This document shows positions 21,913-31,059 of a DNA stretch of 64,000 nt, piece by piece. This stretch comes from Aculops lycopersici (lineage: Eukaryota; Arthropoda; Arachnida; Trombidiformes; Eriophyidae). The stretch is taken from positions 2,041,521 through 2,105,520 of the forward strand of contig WNKI01000005.1 of NCBI GenBank assembly GCA_015350385.1, in the 5' to 3' direction. A program made the position numbers and the translations under genes. The notes beneath the pieces are model-generated. The model saw only the letters and a program-made list of their open reading frames with translations. It was not told the DNA's origin and searched no databases. Position 1 is the stretch's first letter. Every line of letters begins with the position of its first letter.

Positions 21913-22833
21913 TCAAAACATTACTTTGCCTAGGACACCTGTTCTGAACAACTTCAGAAAATGCCAACAAAACTTGTCCAAATCCTTGTTGGAAAGCTTG
22001 CACGAGTAAGCCCCAGCTGCTACTGCCTCTGGAGTGGTCCCTAGATGGTATAGATCTTCAATACGCTTAACTGGCTTGAAGATTCCTAAGACCGTTGCAT
22101 AGAAGTAATCTTCTTTGAAGTTGAGATAGTCTAACAGGTACGATGCCACCACAATAGGATTCAACCTATCGTCATTGATTGATGAGCACAATGCAAGGCG
22201 CATGGAATTGTGCTTATCCTTAGTTTCCGAGGGAGAAAGAACTCCAGGTGTGTCTATCATGTAGATCGGGGGTCGAGCACAAATTCTGACACGGTTGTCA
22301 ACATGCCGCGTAACTCCCGCCATGGCACCTACTTTGGCCGGTTCACCTTTGAGGCCCAAGTGGTATTGTCGAAGCCGATTGACAAGACTTGACTTTCCAA
22401 CATTTGGTATGCCAACAATCATGATCTTAAAATGATCAGCAAGCATTCTATTATTTCGACTAGATTCATTAATTAATTCCACTGCTCGCGTCATTAGTTT
22501 TGTGTAACCCGTATCTTCAAATGTGCTACCAGACAGGTTAGTAAGAATTACATTCTTATCACCGTTTTCCTCTAACTTTCGTTTAACTTCTCGCCACTTG
22601 GATAAGTCTGCCAAATCCTTTTTATTCAACACTAAAATGTGAGGTTTTATGCGACCTAGGTGTCTCTTAAACTCAGTATTCCTGCCAATAGTGGGCAGTC
22701 TTGCGTCATGAACTTCGATAACACAGTCAACTGTTGCTAGCTTGCCAATCATCTTCTTCATGCCGGCATACATATGCCCAGGATACCAATTAATATTTTG
22801 GGCATTTTGCACCAAACTGTTGAGACCCTTCAT
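21913..22833 (-). CDS. MTG1: Mitochondrial ribosome-assembly GTPase 1
   Basis: A circularly permuted GTPase of the YlqF/RbgA family that acts in late maturation of the mitochondrial large ribosomal subunit at the inner membrane. The 306-aa product has the permuted motif order: G4 NKKD at 70-73 precedes G1 GIPNVGKSS (141-149), the G2 Thr in GVTRHV (about 175) and G3 DTPG (194-197). The N-terminal NWYPGHMYAGMKKM is a family signature that includes the WFPGHM-like motif. Length is close to human (334 aa) but with a shorter N terminus; only a weak presequence is visible, so targeting is not obvious. It is head-to-head with GABARAP and tail-to-tail with SRRM1. Confidence 0.95.
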   Translation of the reverse strand: MKGLNSLVQNAQNINWYPGHMYAGMKKMIGKLATVDCVIEVHDARLPTIGRNTEFKRHLGRIKPHILVLNKKDLADLSKWREVKRKLEENGDKNVILTNLSGSTFEDTGYTKLMTRAVELINESSRNNRMLADHFKIMIVGIPNVGKSSLVNRLRQYHLGLKGEPAKVGAMAGVTRHVDNRVRICARPPIYMIDTPGVLSPSETKDKHNSMRLALCSSINDDRLNPIVVASYLLDYLNFKEDYFYATVLGIFKPVKRIEDLYHLGTTPEAVAAGAYSCKLSNKDLDKFCWHFLKLFRTGVLGKVMF

Positions 22834-23434
22834 CTTGATTATAATAAGTTACTGAGACTATAGGGTCATGATCTGTTTGAGATGGATTATTCTCAATACG
22901 AGTCGGAGGTTTTGTTAACGAGTTAGCTGCAACCTATCTTGTTCCGATCTATCCTCAACTCAGTCAGGTAATCTTCAGGTGCGTTAAGGCTCGATATTTC
23001 TCCCAGATTGTTGGATGTCGAAACAACTTTGTGGCTAATCACGTTTGCGCCATTCAGGTCGAGCCAAACGCGATGTGGTTTTCCTGCAAATTTCAGTGCG
23101 TTTTCGTCTCGCGAATAGCTTTGTTGCCACTGTTATCGTTTATTGCTGCTGCTGCAAAAATACCGAAGGCAATGAACGAGTCAAGCAGAAATGGAACAGC
23201 GGTTGCACAAGCCAAGGCAAGTGTACAAGCAGCAATTTCAAAATGGCATATAGAAACCATGTAACTTGACATGGACGGCTCAGAAACAAGCTGACTCGCT
23301 CGCGCCCAATGTACCAAATCAGTTGCTTTCATGGCAGCTTTCGCTGCTTTCTTGGTATTGCTCTCACTGTGCGACTCATTTCGTAGTACGTTTTAGATAA
23401 ACACAAACAACTCTAGCCAACACAGAGAGCGAAT

Positions 23435-23469
<35 letters not shown>

Positions 23470-23712
23470 AGCACAAAAATAATAACAACCTCAACAACAC
23501 AGCAAACATCAAAGCTTATGACGCGTTTAAAACCAAATAGGATATCTTAAAATCCACAAATTTATCCTCAATTTGTCTCGATCAATTTTAAGGAGACTTC
23601 GGATTTCCACAATCAAATCGAACATTCAGTTCGGCGAGTAGGTTCCTTGAAGAAATTCAATCTTTGATATTCCGACGTGTATAAATCAAACACAACAAAA
23701 ACAAAAACAACA
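22834..23712. promoter_or_regulatory. MTG1/GABARAP divergent intergenic region
   Basis: An 880 bp spacer holding both promoters. It contains a GA run at 23438-23466 and a TATAAAT sequence at about 23679, 30 bp before the Atg8 ATG (inside the likely 5' UTR). No coding sequence was recognised. Confidence 0.5.
23438..23466. repeat. (GA)n microsatellite
   Basis: A pure GA run upstream of the Atg8 gene. GA tracts can act as GAGA-factor sites in arthropods, but no functional evidence is visible. Confidence 0.95.
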
Positions 23713-24063
23713 ATGAGGTTCAGCTACAAGGAGGATAACGATTTTGCTAAGCGCAAGGCAGAGGGCGAGAAAATAAGAAAAAAGTATCCAGATCGTGTAC
23801 CTGTTATTGTCGAGAAAGCTCCAAAGGCTAGGATCGGTGAGCTGGACAAGAAGAAGTATCTTGTCCCATCAGACTTGACTGTTGGCCAATTTTACTTCCT
23901 AATTAGAAAGAGAATTCAACTTAGACCCGAGGATGCATTGTTCTTTTTCGTCAACAATTGCATACCACCAACTAGTTACACAATGGGATCTCTATACCAG
24001 GAGCATCATGAAGATGATTACTTCTTGTACATAGCATTCTCGGATGAATCTGTTTATGGTTGA
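23713..24063 (+). CDS. GABARAP: GABARAP-type Atg8 ubiquitin-like protein
   Basis: A ubiquitin-like modifier that is conjugated to phosphatidylethanolamine on autophagosomal membranes and binds LIR motifs in cargo receptors. The ATG at 23713 gives 116 aa. The N-terminal helices (RFSYKEDNDFAKRKAEGEKI), KYPDRVPVIVEK, KYLVPSDLTVGQF and the C-terminal SDESVYG are all GABARAP-type rather than LC3-type. The stop codon follows directly after Gly116, the residue that is lipidated. The usual extra residue(s) removed by ATG4 are absent, so the protein would be made in its processed form. An in-frame GTG lies upstream but no ATG. No canonical AATAAA follows; AT-rich variants are present near 24220. Confidence 0.97.
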   Translation: MRFSYKEDNDFAKRKAEGEKIRKKYPDRVPVIVEKAPKARIGELDKKKYLVPSDLTVGQFYFLIRKRIQLRPEDALFFFVNNCIPPTSYTMGSLYQEHHEDDYFLYIAFSDESVYG

Positions 24064-25044
24064 ATGAGTAATCGCAACATTAGCAATTTGGTATTACATT
24101 GCCATTCGCGCTTCAAGCATGATTATGTTCTATGTGCATAGGTGAAACAAGTCGGCTCTTATTATCATCGATTGGGAGTTTGTTTCAATGAATCAACTCA
24201 TCTATATAAAAATCATGTATATGTATAAATAATCACCTAAAGAAACGACATTCATCAGTAGCAATATGTGATTGAATCACACAGAGTTCGACTTGTAATA
24301 CCAGCTCACACCATGTCTTTTTTGTCTTTTCAAAATCTGCAACTCTTTGCCTCCAATGAGATAAACTCAAAGCTGGTGATGCAGAATGATTGGGATTCTT
24401 CAACTTTGACGGACGGTTCTGTGTAATGCCTCTCTTAAAGTCAGCTTCCTTGTCGACTAGCCCATACATCGCCACCCCTTTTCAAGCTGCATCAAGAGAC
24501 TAAAAACTAAATACTGGAAATCAAGGATTGTCGTTGTCAAAATTTGATTAAACTGTAGGGCGGGTGCATAGGTAGAAAAATTTGCATCGACCTTGTAAAC
24601 CAGTTCGAACTTGAATTGAAACCTGCTGTCATTGGTGAGCGGTGATCTCTACAGCAGTTCTTTGTGCGGTTTGGTGGACCCGAAACTGCATACAAAAATT
24701 GCACGCATCGCAATAGCAGCAATGGCGGTTGGGTTTAACGTTTCCTCCGTTGCTTCTTCGGTCTCTCGTGTTGGTACACCAGGGAACGTGCTCCTTTGAC
24801 CAACTGAGAAATAGCTACCGGGCGATGTGATTTCATATCGACTTTCATGATATTCATCGATAATCAGCTTCAAAACAATCATTTATAACCATCTACCAAT
24901 ATTAATCAATATCTCAAAATACAAGCAAGATATCTATTTAGACTTGTGCCCATATTCTGCACCATAAAATCTAGTAACTAGGTGCGCCGCCACCGTTTTT
25001 GCAGATTTTTCGGAACCCATCAAAAGATATTTCGAGAAAGTACA
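24064..25044. other. Interval between GABARAP and coiled-coil gene
   Basis: Minus-strand frames of 60-80 codons occur here. One starts with a true ATG at 24882 (to 24649), encodes an unrecognised 77-aa sequence and is not biased in composition. Another near 24233-24469 is also unremarkable. None has a domain I know, so a small spliced minus-strand gene is possible but unproven. The right end carries the promoter of the downstream gene. Confidence 0.4.
24649..24882 (-). CDS. Hypothetical small protein (77 aa)
   Basis: An open frame from a genuine ATG, with mixed composition (SRYEITSPGSYFSVGQRS, then a Glu/Thr-rich run, then Ala/Ile-rich). No domain, signal peptide or clear membrane helix. It is recorded because it sits in an otherwise unexplained 980 bp gap, but it may be chance. 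Confidence 0.2.
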   Translation of the reverse strand: MIVLKLIIDEYHESRYEITSPGSYFSVGQRSTFPGVPTRETEEATEETLNPTAIAAIAMRAIFVCSFGSTKPHKELL

Positions 25045-25746
25045 ATGGCAACTCCATTTTCACCTTTCGTTGGCCGTATAAATAGGCCCGCTCTTAAGAG
25101 GAGACAATCAGAACTACCTTCAGATCTTATCGATTGGGATGCACCAGAAATCTCTATTCGGGATCTTTGGGAGAAGGATAGGATTATCAATGCTGATTAC
25201 ATCAGGTTTTTAGAGGACGAACATGCCGTGGAATCTGTAGTAACTGAGCTACTATTTGAAATTGCACATGATAGTATTGTGGACGAGTATACAAACAAAT
25301 TCAAGAAACTAGAGCATGATCACATGTCCAAGATCAAGAAACTGGAACACGATGCGACCGAGGATAGGTCGAAAGTCAACCTGTTGCTGGGTCAAATCAG
25401 AATGTTTGAGAGCAAAGTTAAAGAAGGTGACGAGCATCATGCCGCCCAACAAGCCCGCATCGAAGAGCTAGAGAACGAGTTGGAGGCTCAAAAGAACTCC
25501 ATGGTAGATCTGGAACAAGAAAGGGAAAATTGGCATCAGGAAAGAGACAACCTCAAATCAGAGATAGAGAATTTAAATTTCAGAAACAACGAGACGATAT
25601 GTGAACTTAACCACAATCTAGAATTATACATTCAGAAGAAGGGAGAGGCCGAAGAATATAAAAAGAAGATGGATGGTGTCAAGAACCAACTGGCTCACTA
25701 CAAGAGGTTAGCCAAAAGCAAATCGGGTAGGATTGAGGAACAGTAA
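25045..25746 (+). CDS. Unrecognised coiled-coil protein
   Basis: A 233-aa protein from the ATG at 25045 (ACAATGG context); the upstream in-frame start is only GTG. Residues 1-50 are basic and Pro-containing (FVGRINRPALKRRQ), followed by an acidic helix (LWEKDRIINADYIRFLEDE). From about 85 to the end it is a continuous heptad-rich, charged helix (Glu/Lys/Gln/Leu) typical of a dimeric coiled coil. No membrane segment or signal. I cannot place it in a family; a centrosomal, cytoskeletal or vesicle-tether role would be guesswork. It converges on RED with 145 bp between the stops. Confidence 0.8.
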   Translation: MATPFSPFVGRINRPALKRRQSELPSDLIDWDAPEISIRDLWEKDRIINADYIRFLEDEHAVESVVTELLFEIAHDSIVDEYTNKFKKLEHDHMSKIKKLEHDATEDRSKVNLLLGQIRMFESKVKEGDEHHAAQQARIEELENELEAQKNSMVDLEQERENWHQERDNLKSEIENLNFRNNETICELNHNLELYIQKKGEAEEYKKKMDGVKNQLAHYKRLAKSKSGRIEEQ

Positions 25747-25891
25747 TCTCATGCACACTGCCTTCCGTCGACATAACTCAATTTATCTTTTGATGAACAA
25801 ATACGAAAAAGCCCTAATAGGCGAACTTTAAACTCCAAAGAGAGTGTATAAACTCAAACAATCATGTCATAAATATGTTATCACAGATAGA

Positions 25892-26773
25892 TTAGATGTA
25901 ATCTTCGTCTATATCCCAGTTCCGTTGCTTCTTGGCAAGCGAGGTACTCGTCTGACCTTTGCGAATCTTGCCGAGGATATTAATGAGCTGATCCATGGCT
26001 AAATCAGAGTCATCAGGTAGCTTGCTGTCTTGTATGGCAGAGGTATCAGCCTTACTTCTCAAGATTGTTGTGACAGGGTCATCGCGCTCTTCGTCTATAG
26101 GCACTATGTAGCTCATGCGGCCAGGTAAAAACAATTCTGATTTCGCGGGCCATTTCTCGTCCAAAACATTGAGTATCCTCCTTGCGATAGCAGTCTTGCA
26201 AGGAATCACTTCAGTTGATTTTCCTCTCTTCAACTTGTCCAGGTCTGCTATATGCCGTTTGGAGGTGGAGGCTACAGTTGCGGCGAGAATCGCTTGGTTT
26301 CTAAACTCCTCCTCCTCACTATCACTTGCATCATCGCCAAAATTGAGATCTGCGTCGGAATCGCGAGATTCATTCAGTTTCTCGGCTAACTTCTGATCAG
26401 TTTTAACCTTCTCTAACAATGCAAAATCGAGGCCTTTGACCAAGTGAGTATGTTCAACATCACCTCCGAGGTACTTGGATTCTTCAATTTGTTGACGGCG
26501 CAACTCGGCCTCATCTATTGCCTGATCACCGTCTTCATAGGTTGGATTTGTGATTCTCAAGTCCTCTGGGTCTAGCTCGAAGTCCCTATTTTTACCCTCT
26601 CGACGTTCCTGAGCCCGGTCTCTATAATTCGCACTTAGCTTTGCATTTTCAACCTCATCAACCTTCGGATGTTTGGACTTACTGCCTCCGCTCGAAGATT
26701 GTCCTGACTCTTTTTGCCTTTTATGCTTCTTTTGGTTCTTGTCGAAATCTAATATGAGCTTTTTATCCATCAT
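25892..26773 (-). CDS. IK: RED/IK splicing factor, C-terminally short
   Basis: RED (IK) is a spliceosomal B-complex protein that works with SMU1. From the ATG at 26773 the product is 293 aa. Clear family blocks are NYRDRAQERREGKNRDFE (about 50), QQIEESKYLGGDVEHTHLVKGLDFALLEKV and the later ELFLPGRMSYIVPIDEE and LRSKAD. The protein ends at WDIDEDYI. The RE/RD dipeptide repeat and the conserved C-terminal domain of human RED (557 aa) are missing, and the roughly 100 residues normally before NYRDRA are cut to about 50. The frame is open upstream to a TTG (26824), so a spliced 5' exon is possible. No 3' exon was found in the 145 bp before the convergent gene. Confidence 0.9.
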   Translation of the reverse strand: MMDKKLILDFDKNQKKHKRQKESGQSSSGGSKSKHPKVDEVENAKLSANYRDRAQERREGKNRDFELDPEDLRITNPTYEDGDQAIDEAELRRQQIEESKYLGGDVEHTHLVKGLDFALLEKVKTDQKLAEKLNESRDSDADLNFGDDASDSEEEEFRNQAILAATVASTSKRHIADLDKLKRGKSTEVIPCKTAIARRILNVLDEKWPAKSELFLPGRMSYIVPIDEERDDPVTTILRSKADTSAIQDSKLPDDSDLAMDQLINILGKIRKGQTSTSLAKKQRNWDIDEDYI

Positions 26774-27413
26774 AAGATCACAGGGAGACCTTAATATGGT
26801 CAATAGTAATATTGTACAAATCAAGCTGTTTGGTTATCTACTACAGGGAATGGCTTTGCGAATTAATTCTTGCAATGTCCCTGTTAACTGATGTAGTATT
26901 CAGAGTTGTTGTTATCATTAGTACATCGAAGAAACAACATTTTGAAATAAGTGACCTTGATTCCACAAGAGAACCTGAGAGCCCAAGAGTATCCAGGATA
27001 GCCTCTCAAGATAAGCAGCCAATCTTGATTGAAAATACTCAACGCATGTGGATGTCAAAGTTGTGTGATGCGAACGGCATTTGAATAACACAGGCCCCAT
27101 GGGATGACACAATGTGCTGGCCTTTCTTTGCAACTTCTGGTGTAGCACATGTATTCATTAACACAGCTTTCCCATAGAGTGTCCCATTTGCGGCGCTCTA
27201 AAGTTGATTCGCCCCATGAACGCAACAATGTTATGTTTATGAGGTTCGCTCTGGAAGAGTAGTAGTCGAAATGATTAACTCAAGCTGAAAACAATATGTA
27301 ATTTCAAGATTTATATTGCACAACAAATAGACTCATGCACCAATCAATGCGATTGAATTCAAAAAATTCAAACTTTTAATTAGACCCCAGAGCCCACCTC
27401 GATATTAGGATTA
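26774..27413. promoter_or_regulatory. RED/SMARCC divergent intergenic region
   Basis: A 640 bp head-to-head spacer. No coding domain was seen. It must contain both promoters unless an unseen 5' exon of either gene lies here. Confidence 0.5.
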
Positions 27414-28853
27414 ATGCAAACGCGGGATAAAAGTTCCTCCTCCTTACGGGAAATACAGCCGCTAAAAACTGTGCCGAATAATAAGCAACATGATCTCGGA
27501 CCGGTAAGAGGTGGTACCGTTTTAGACTTAAACGACGAACCACAAGTTGGAAGTCAGCAGTCGAGTCAGGATGATGAGGACAATCAAGCAACCGATCAGA
27601 CAAATTACATTATTGTTCCAAGTTATTCCTCCTGGTTTGATTACAACTCAATCCATGTCATTGAAAGAAGAGCGCTTCCTGAGTTCTTCTCCAAGAACTG
27701 TCAGTCCAAGACACCTGAAACTTATTTAGCATGTAGAAATTTTATAATTGATACTTATCGAATCAACCCACTGGAATATTTAAGTGTTACAGCATGCCGG
27801 CGAAATTTAACCGGTGATGTTTGTGCCATCATGCGAGTCCACGCCTTTTTGGAACAATGGGGTTTGATCAACTACCAAGTGGAGTTAGAAGTTAGACACC
27901 CAGCGCCAATGGGTCCACCTCCAACAAATCACTTTCATGTATTAGCGGAAACTCCCCAATCTACAGGTCTCCGGCCGATTGATTCAGATGGACGCATAGC
28001 TAGGAGTACAGATGAACCGGTTCGATTTAAGAAAAGGAAAGTTGAATCAAGTGGCGATGACGAGTCGCAGAAGAATGGAGCTAGCAACTTTGGTTTGAGA
28101 CTCGAGGATTACATTTTACACAACATTAACTTCCAAAATCGCGGCGCATCTATTTTATCACGAGAGTGGGAGGAATCAGAAATCCTGGCCCTACTTGAGG
28201 GCGTCGAGAAGTATAATGATGATTGGAACAAAGTATCCGAACATGTAGGCCAAAGAACCCAAGATGAATGTATAATGCATTTTCTCAGATTACCGATTGA
28301 AGATCCCTATCTCACAGAGGACGATGGTAGAGGCAACACAAGCTCAAAGTCATCCTCAGACATTCAGCCAATACCATTCTCAAAATCAGGGAATCCCATC
28401 ATGTCAACAGTGGCATTTATCGCTTCCGTTGTCGATCCTCGGATAGCCGCTGCGGCTGCCAAGGCCGCGTTGCGAGAGTTATCTCAACTAGCCGACGAGG
28501 AAGGAACCGAAGAGAAGCAACTTAATGAGCAAAACCTATCTACGGCTGCAGCCTGTGCCCTTGGTGCCGCGGCGGTCAAAGCTAAACACTTGGCATCCAT
28601 CGAGGAAAGGAAGATAAAAAGCTTGGTATCTGTCCTGATCGACACTCAGTTGAAGAAACTAGATATCAAAATGAAACATTATGAAGAATTGGAAACCATC
28701 GTGGACAAAGAGAGGGAGCAAATAGAGAATCAGAGGCAACAGTTGTTGAAGGAACGACAAGAGTTTCAGATGGAAAAAGTCCGTTCTGACAACTATAGAG
28801 CCGGCCAAATTCAAGTACAAAAAATGATTAATCCGAATGCAAAGATCACATGA
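27414..28853 (+). CDS. SMARCC2: SWIRM-SANT subunit of SWI/SNF (SMARCC/Moira type)
   Basis: A core scaffold subunit of BAF/PBAF chromatin remodelling complexes (BAF155/BAF170, Drosophila Moira, yeast Swi3/Rsc8). The 479-aa product has a SWIRM domain at about 65-150 (YIIVPSYSSWFDYNSIHVIERRALPEFF, AIMRVHAFLEQWGLINYQV). SANT spans about 245-300 (REWEESEILALLEGVEKYNDDWNKVSEHVG). The SWIRM-associated region is VAFIASVVDPRIAAAAAKAAL. A long C-terminal coiled coil begins near 395. Metazoan SMARCC proteins are about 1000-1200 aa and begin with a MarR-like/BRCT/chromo module and end in a Pro/Gln-rich tail; both are absent. The length resembles yeast Rsc8 (about 557 aa). The start is an ATG, but an upstream exon cannot be excluded. 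AATAAA at 28910. Confidence 0.93.
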   Translation: MQTRDKSSSSLREIQPLKTVPNNKQHDLGPVRGGTVLDLNDEPQVGSQQSSQDDEDNQATDQTNYIIVPSYSSWFDYNSIHVIERRALPEFFSKNCQSKTPETYLACRNFIIDTYRINPLEYLSVTACRRNLTGDVCAIMRVHAFLEQWGLINYQVELEVRHPAPMGPPPTNHFHVLAETPQSTGLRPIDSDGRIARSTDEPVRFKKRKVESSGDDESQKNGASNFGLRLEDYILHNINFQNRGASILSREWEESEILALLEGVEKYNDDWNKVSEHVGQRTQDECIMHFLRLPIEDPYLTEDDGRGNTSSKSSSDIQPIPFSKSGNPIMSTVAFIASVVDPRIAAAAAKAALRELSQLADEEGTEEKQLNEQNLSTAAACALGAAAVKAKHLASIEERKIKSLVSVLIDTQLKKLDIKMKHYEELETIVDKEREQIENQRQQLLKERQEFQMEKVRSDNYRAGQIQVQKMINPNAKIT

Positions 28854-29417
28854 GTAAGAGACTTTAGTGCGGAGTATCACGAAGCTATCAAGATACCTGT
28901 TGAGACTGTAATAAATCTTATCCTTCTGGGGGATCTTTCGATTGTTCCACTTCCATATCATCAATCGCTGTAACTTCTCCATACTATTACTCTTATTATC
29001 TATAGATTATTATATCTAATTTTCAGGTTATTAATTTGCTGCATCTGTATACCACAAATCACTTTAATTAATAGATGGTTCATCTACTGATTAGAATTCC
29101 ATAATTTCATTGTAATCTTTAGTTGTTGATGGCTATGGGGATCAAGTGTCGAAAGTTAACTGGATCCGGCACGTGGGGTCAGGTGAAATCCCTGCTTTGG
29201 GCTAGCAACGTGCAAAGGCGCCAGCAGTGCTGCTGTCACTGTTCCACTAATTTGCTGCGTGCAAAACACAACATGAAACTTCTGTCGAGATCCTACAAGA
29301 ATTGAATGATTTATCAATATTAACCTATTTTTGGTTCCAAGAACATTATGCAACAGAAATGAATTGTAACCATATCCAGTAAGCATTTAGGTATTTTACC
29401 ATCTTCAATATTAGGAA
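28854..29417. other. SMARCC 3' UTR and FNTB upstream region
   Basis: AATAAA at 28910-28915 ends SMARCC. The remainder is AT-rich with no supported gene. FNTB lies on the same strand. Confidence 0.5.
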
Positions 29418-30770
29418 ATGGCTGCAAATGATGAAGGGGATCAAAGGTCAAGCAAATATCAAGATGTGAACATATCACAAGGGTTCAAGAGAACCCCCAA
29501 CTTGAGCATGTCAACTCTGAATAGGAAAAGGCATATTGATAAACTTATAGAGGGCCTGACTGGGGAACTATCTAAGCAATTCGAGAAGATTGTCCCTGCT
29601 CAAACCTGGACCGTCTATTGGATCTCACATTCGCTTGCTCTCTTGGAGCAAACGCACTTTATCGAAACTGTAAGAGAAGATGTTGTAGAATTCATGAAAG
29701 AGTGTGCTCATGAGGAAGGAGGCTACGGTGGAGGTCCCGGTCAAATAGCTCACTTGGCCGCCACCTTCGCGGCAATCAATGCGCTTATTTGCGTATCAAG
29801 TGATGGAGCGATGGATTCGATAGATAGAGTTAATCTAGTGAGATTTTTGCATCGGATGAAGCAACCTGATGGAGCCTTTGCAATGCACGATGACGGTGAG
29901 ATTGACTCTAGGGCTACATATTGCGCTTTATCTGTACTTAGATGCCTAAACATTCACGATGAATTATTACTTAACAATGTAGCGGATTGGATATTGAGTT
30001 GCCAGACTTACGAGGGTGGCTTTGCTAGTGTTCCAGGTAGTGAGGCTCATGGTGGCTACACCTTCTGTTGTGTTGCTTCGCTATGTTTAATGAATCAACT
30101 TCACAGAGCGGATATTAACTCTCTCCTCAGGTGGCTTACAAATCGACAGCTCGAACTTGATGGCGGATTTTGCGGAAGGTCGAACAAGTTGGTCGATAGT
30201 TGCTATAGCTACTGGCAGGGTGCTGTCTTTCCTCTAATCCACTCCCACCTCAAGCACATCGCAAAGTCATCAAGCTCTAGACAACAACAAACCCCATCCA
30301 GTAAATCGAGCCCACCTTCCTTCAAATCCTCATCATCGTCGGAGTCTATGAGCAGACAAGATGACGAGCCAATGGATGAATTGCCTAGTCGTAGAATGAC
30401 CAGATCAGGTAGCAGGGACTTGGAGAGGGATCATCAGATTGACAATTTGTTGAACAACTGGCTCTTCGATTGTGCAGCACTTCAAGAATATGTTTTAAAT
30501 CAATGTCAAGCTAGAACTGGTCTATTGAAAGATAAACCGAGCACAATTCCAGATTTTTATCACACTTGTTACGCACTAAGCGGATTATCAATCTCGCAAC
30601 ATCAACCAGATGATAGTATATTTGATATAGGCTCGCAACCAATCAACATATTGGCACCTATCCAGCCACTTTTCAATTTAACATTTGATAATCTAAACCA
30701 CTGTTTTGACTATTTCAAGAATAAGAGCATACAAATCTATCGTGATGAGAAAAAGATGGACGACGAATGA
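29418..30770 (+). CDS. FNTB: Protein farnesyltransferase subunit beta
   Basis: The catalytic beta subunit that, with the alpha subunit, transfers farnesyl from farnesyl diphosphate to CaaX cysteines in the cytosol. The 450-aa protein shows the alpha-alpha barrel repeats (GGYGGGPGQIAHLAATFAA, QPDGAFAMHDDGEIDSR, EGGFASVPGSEAHGGYTF, DGGFCGRSNKLVDSCYSYW). Zinc ligands are visible: Asp260, Cys262 and His382. In the rat enzyme they are Asp297, Cys299 and His362, so the Cys-to-His spacing is 120 here rather than 63. The extra roughly 57 residues form a Ser/Gln-rich, low-complexity insertion (about 282-345) between barrel helices. The farnesyl-pocket and substrate residues that I can judge appear intact. 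The start ATG is at 29418 and the frame has no intron. Confidence 0.96.
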   Translation: MAANDEGDQRSSKYQDVNISQGFKRTPNLSMSTLNRKRHIDKLIEGLTGELSKQFEKIVPAQTWTVYWISHSLALLEQTHFIETVREDVVEFMKECAHEEGGYGGGPGQIAHLAATFAAINALICVSSDGAMDSIDRVNLVRFLHRMKQPDGAFAMHDDGEIDSRATYCALSVLRCLNIHDELLLNNVADWILSCQTYEGGFASVPGSEAHGGYTFCCVASLCLMNQLHRADINSLLRWLTNRQLELDGGFCGRSNKLVDSCYSYWQGAVFPLIHSHLKHIAKSSSSRQQQTPSSKSSPPSFKSSSSSESMSRQDDEPMDELPSRRMTRSGSRDLERDHQIDNLLNNWLFDCAALQEYVLNQCQARTGLLKDKPSTIPDFYHTCYALSGLSISQHQPDDSIFDIGSQPINILAPIQPLFNLTFDNLNHCFDYFKNKSIQIYRDEKKMDDE

Positions 30771-31059
30771 AAGGCTAATACCAACCGGTTGCACTAATTT
30801 TCGTCTCTTTTTCAACTCAGCAATCGTCTGACGGGTACTCGGACAGATAATCCATTTAATCTCAATCAAATACTATTATAATATTCATTTTAGCATGAAT
30901 GATTAACAACACCACTACCTCAACCGAAATATTATTACCTCAAAATCTGCAACCACGAAGAGCACCGTCAACAAAGAGGCGCCAGGTGCTGGCGGCAAGG
31001 AAATTAGACAAGCAAATATCCATGATCCCAAGATAACAAAAACGGTTGGCAGTGATGCA

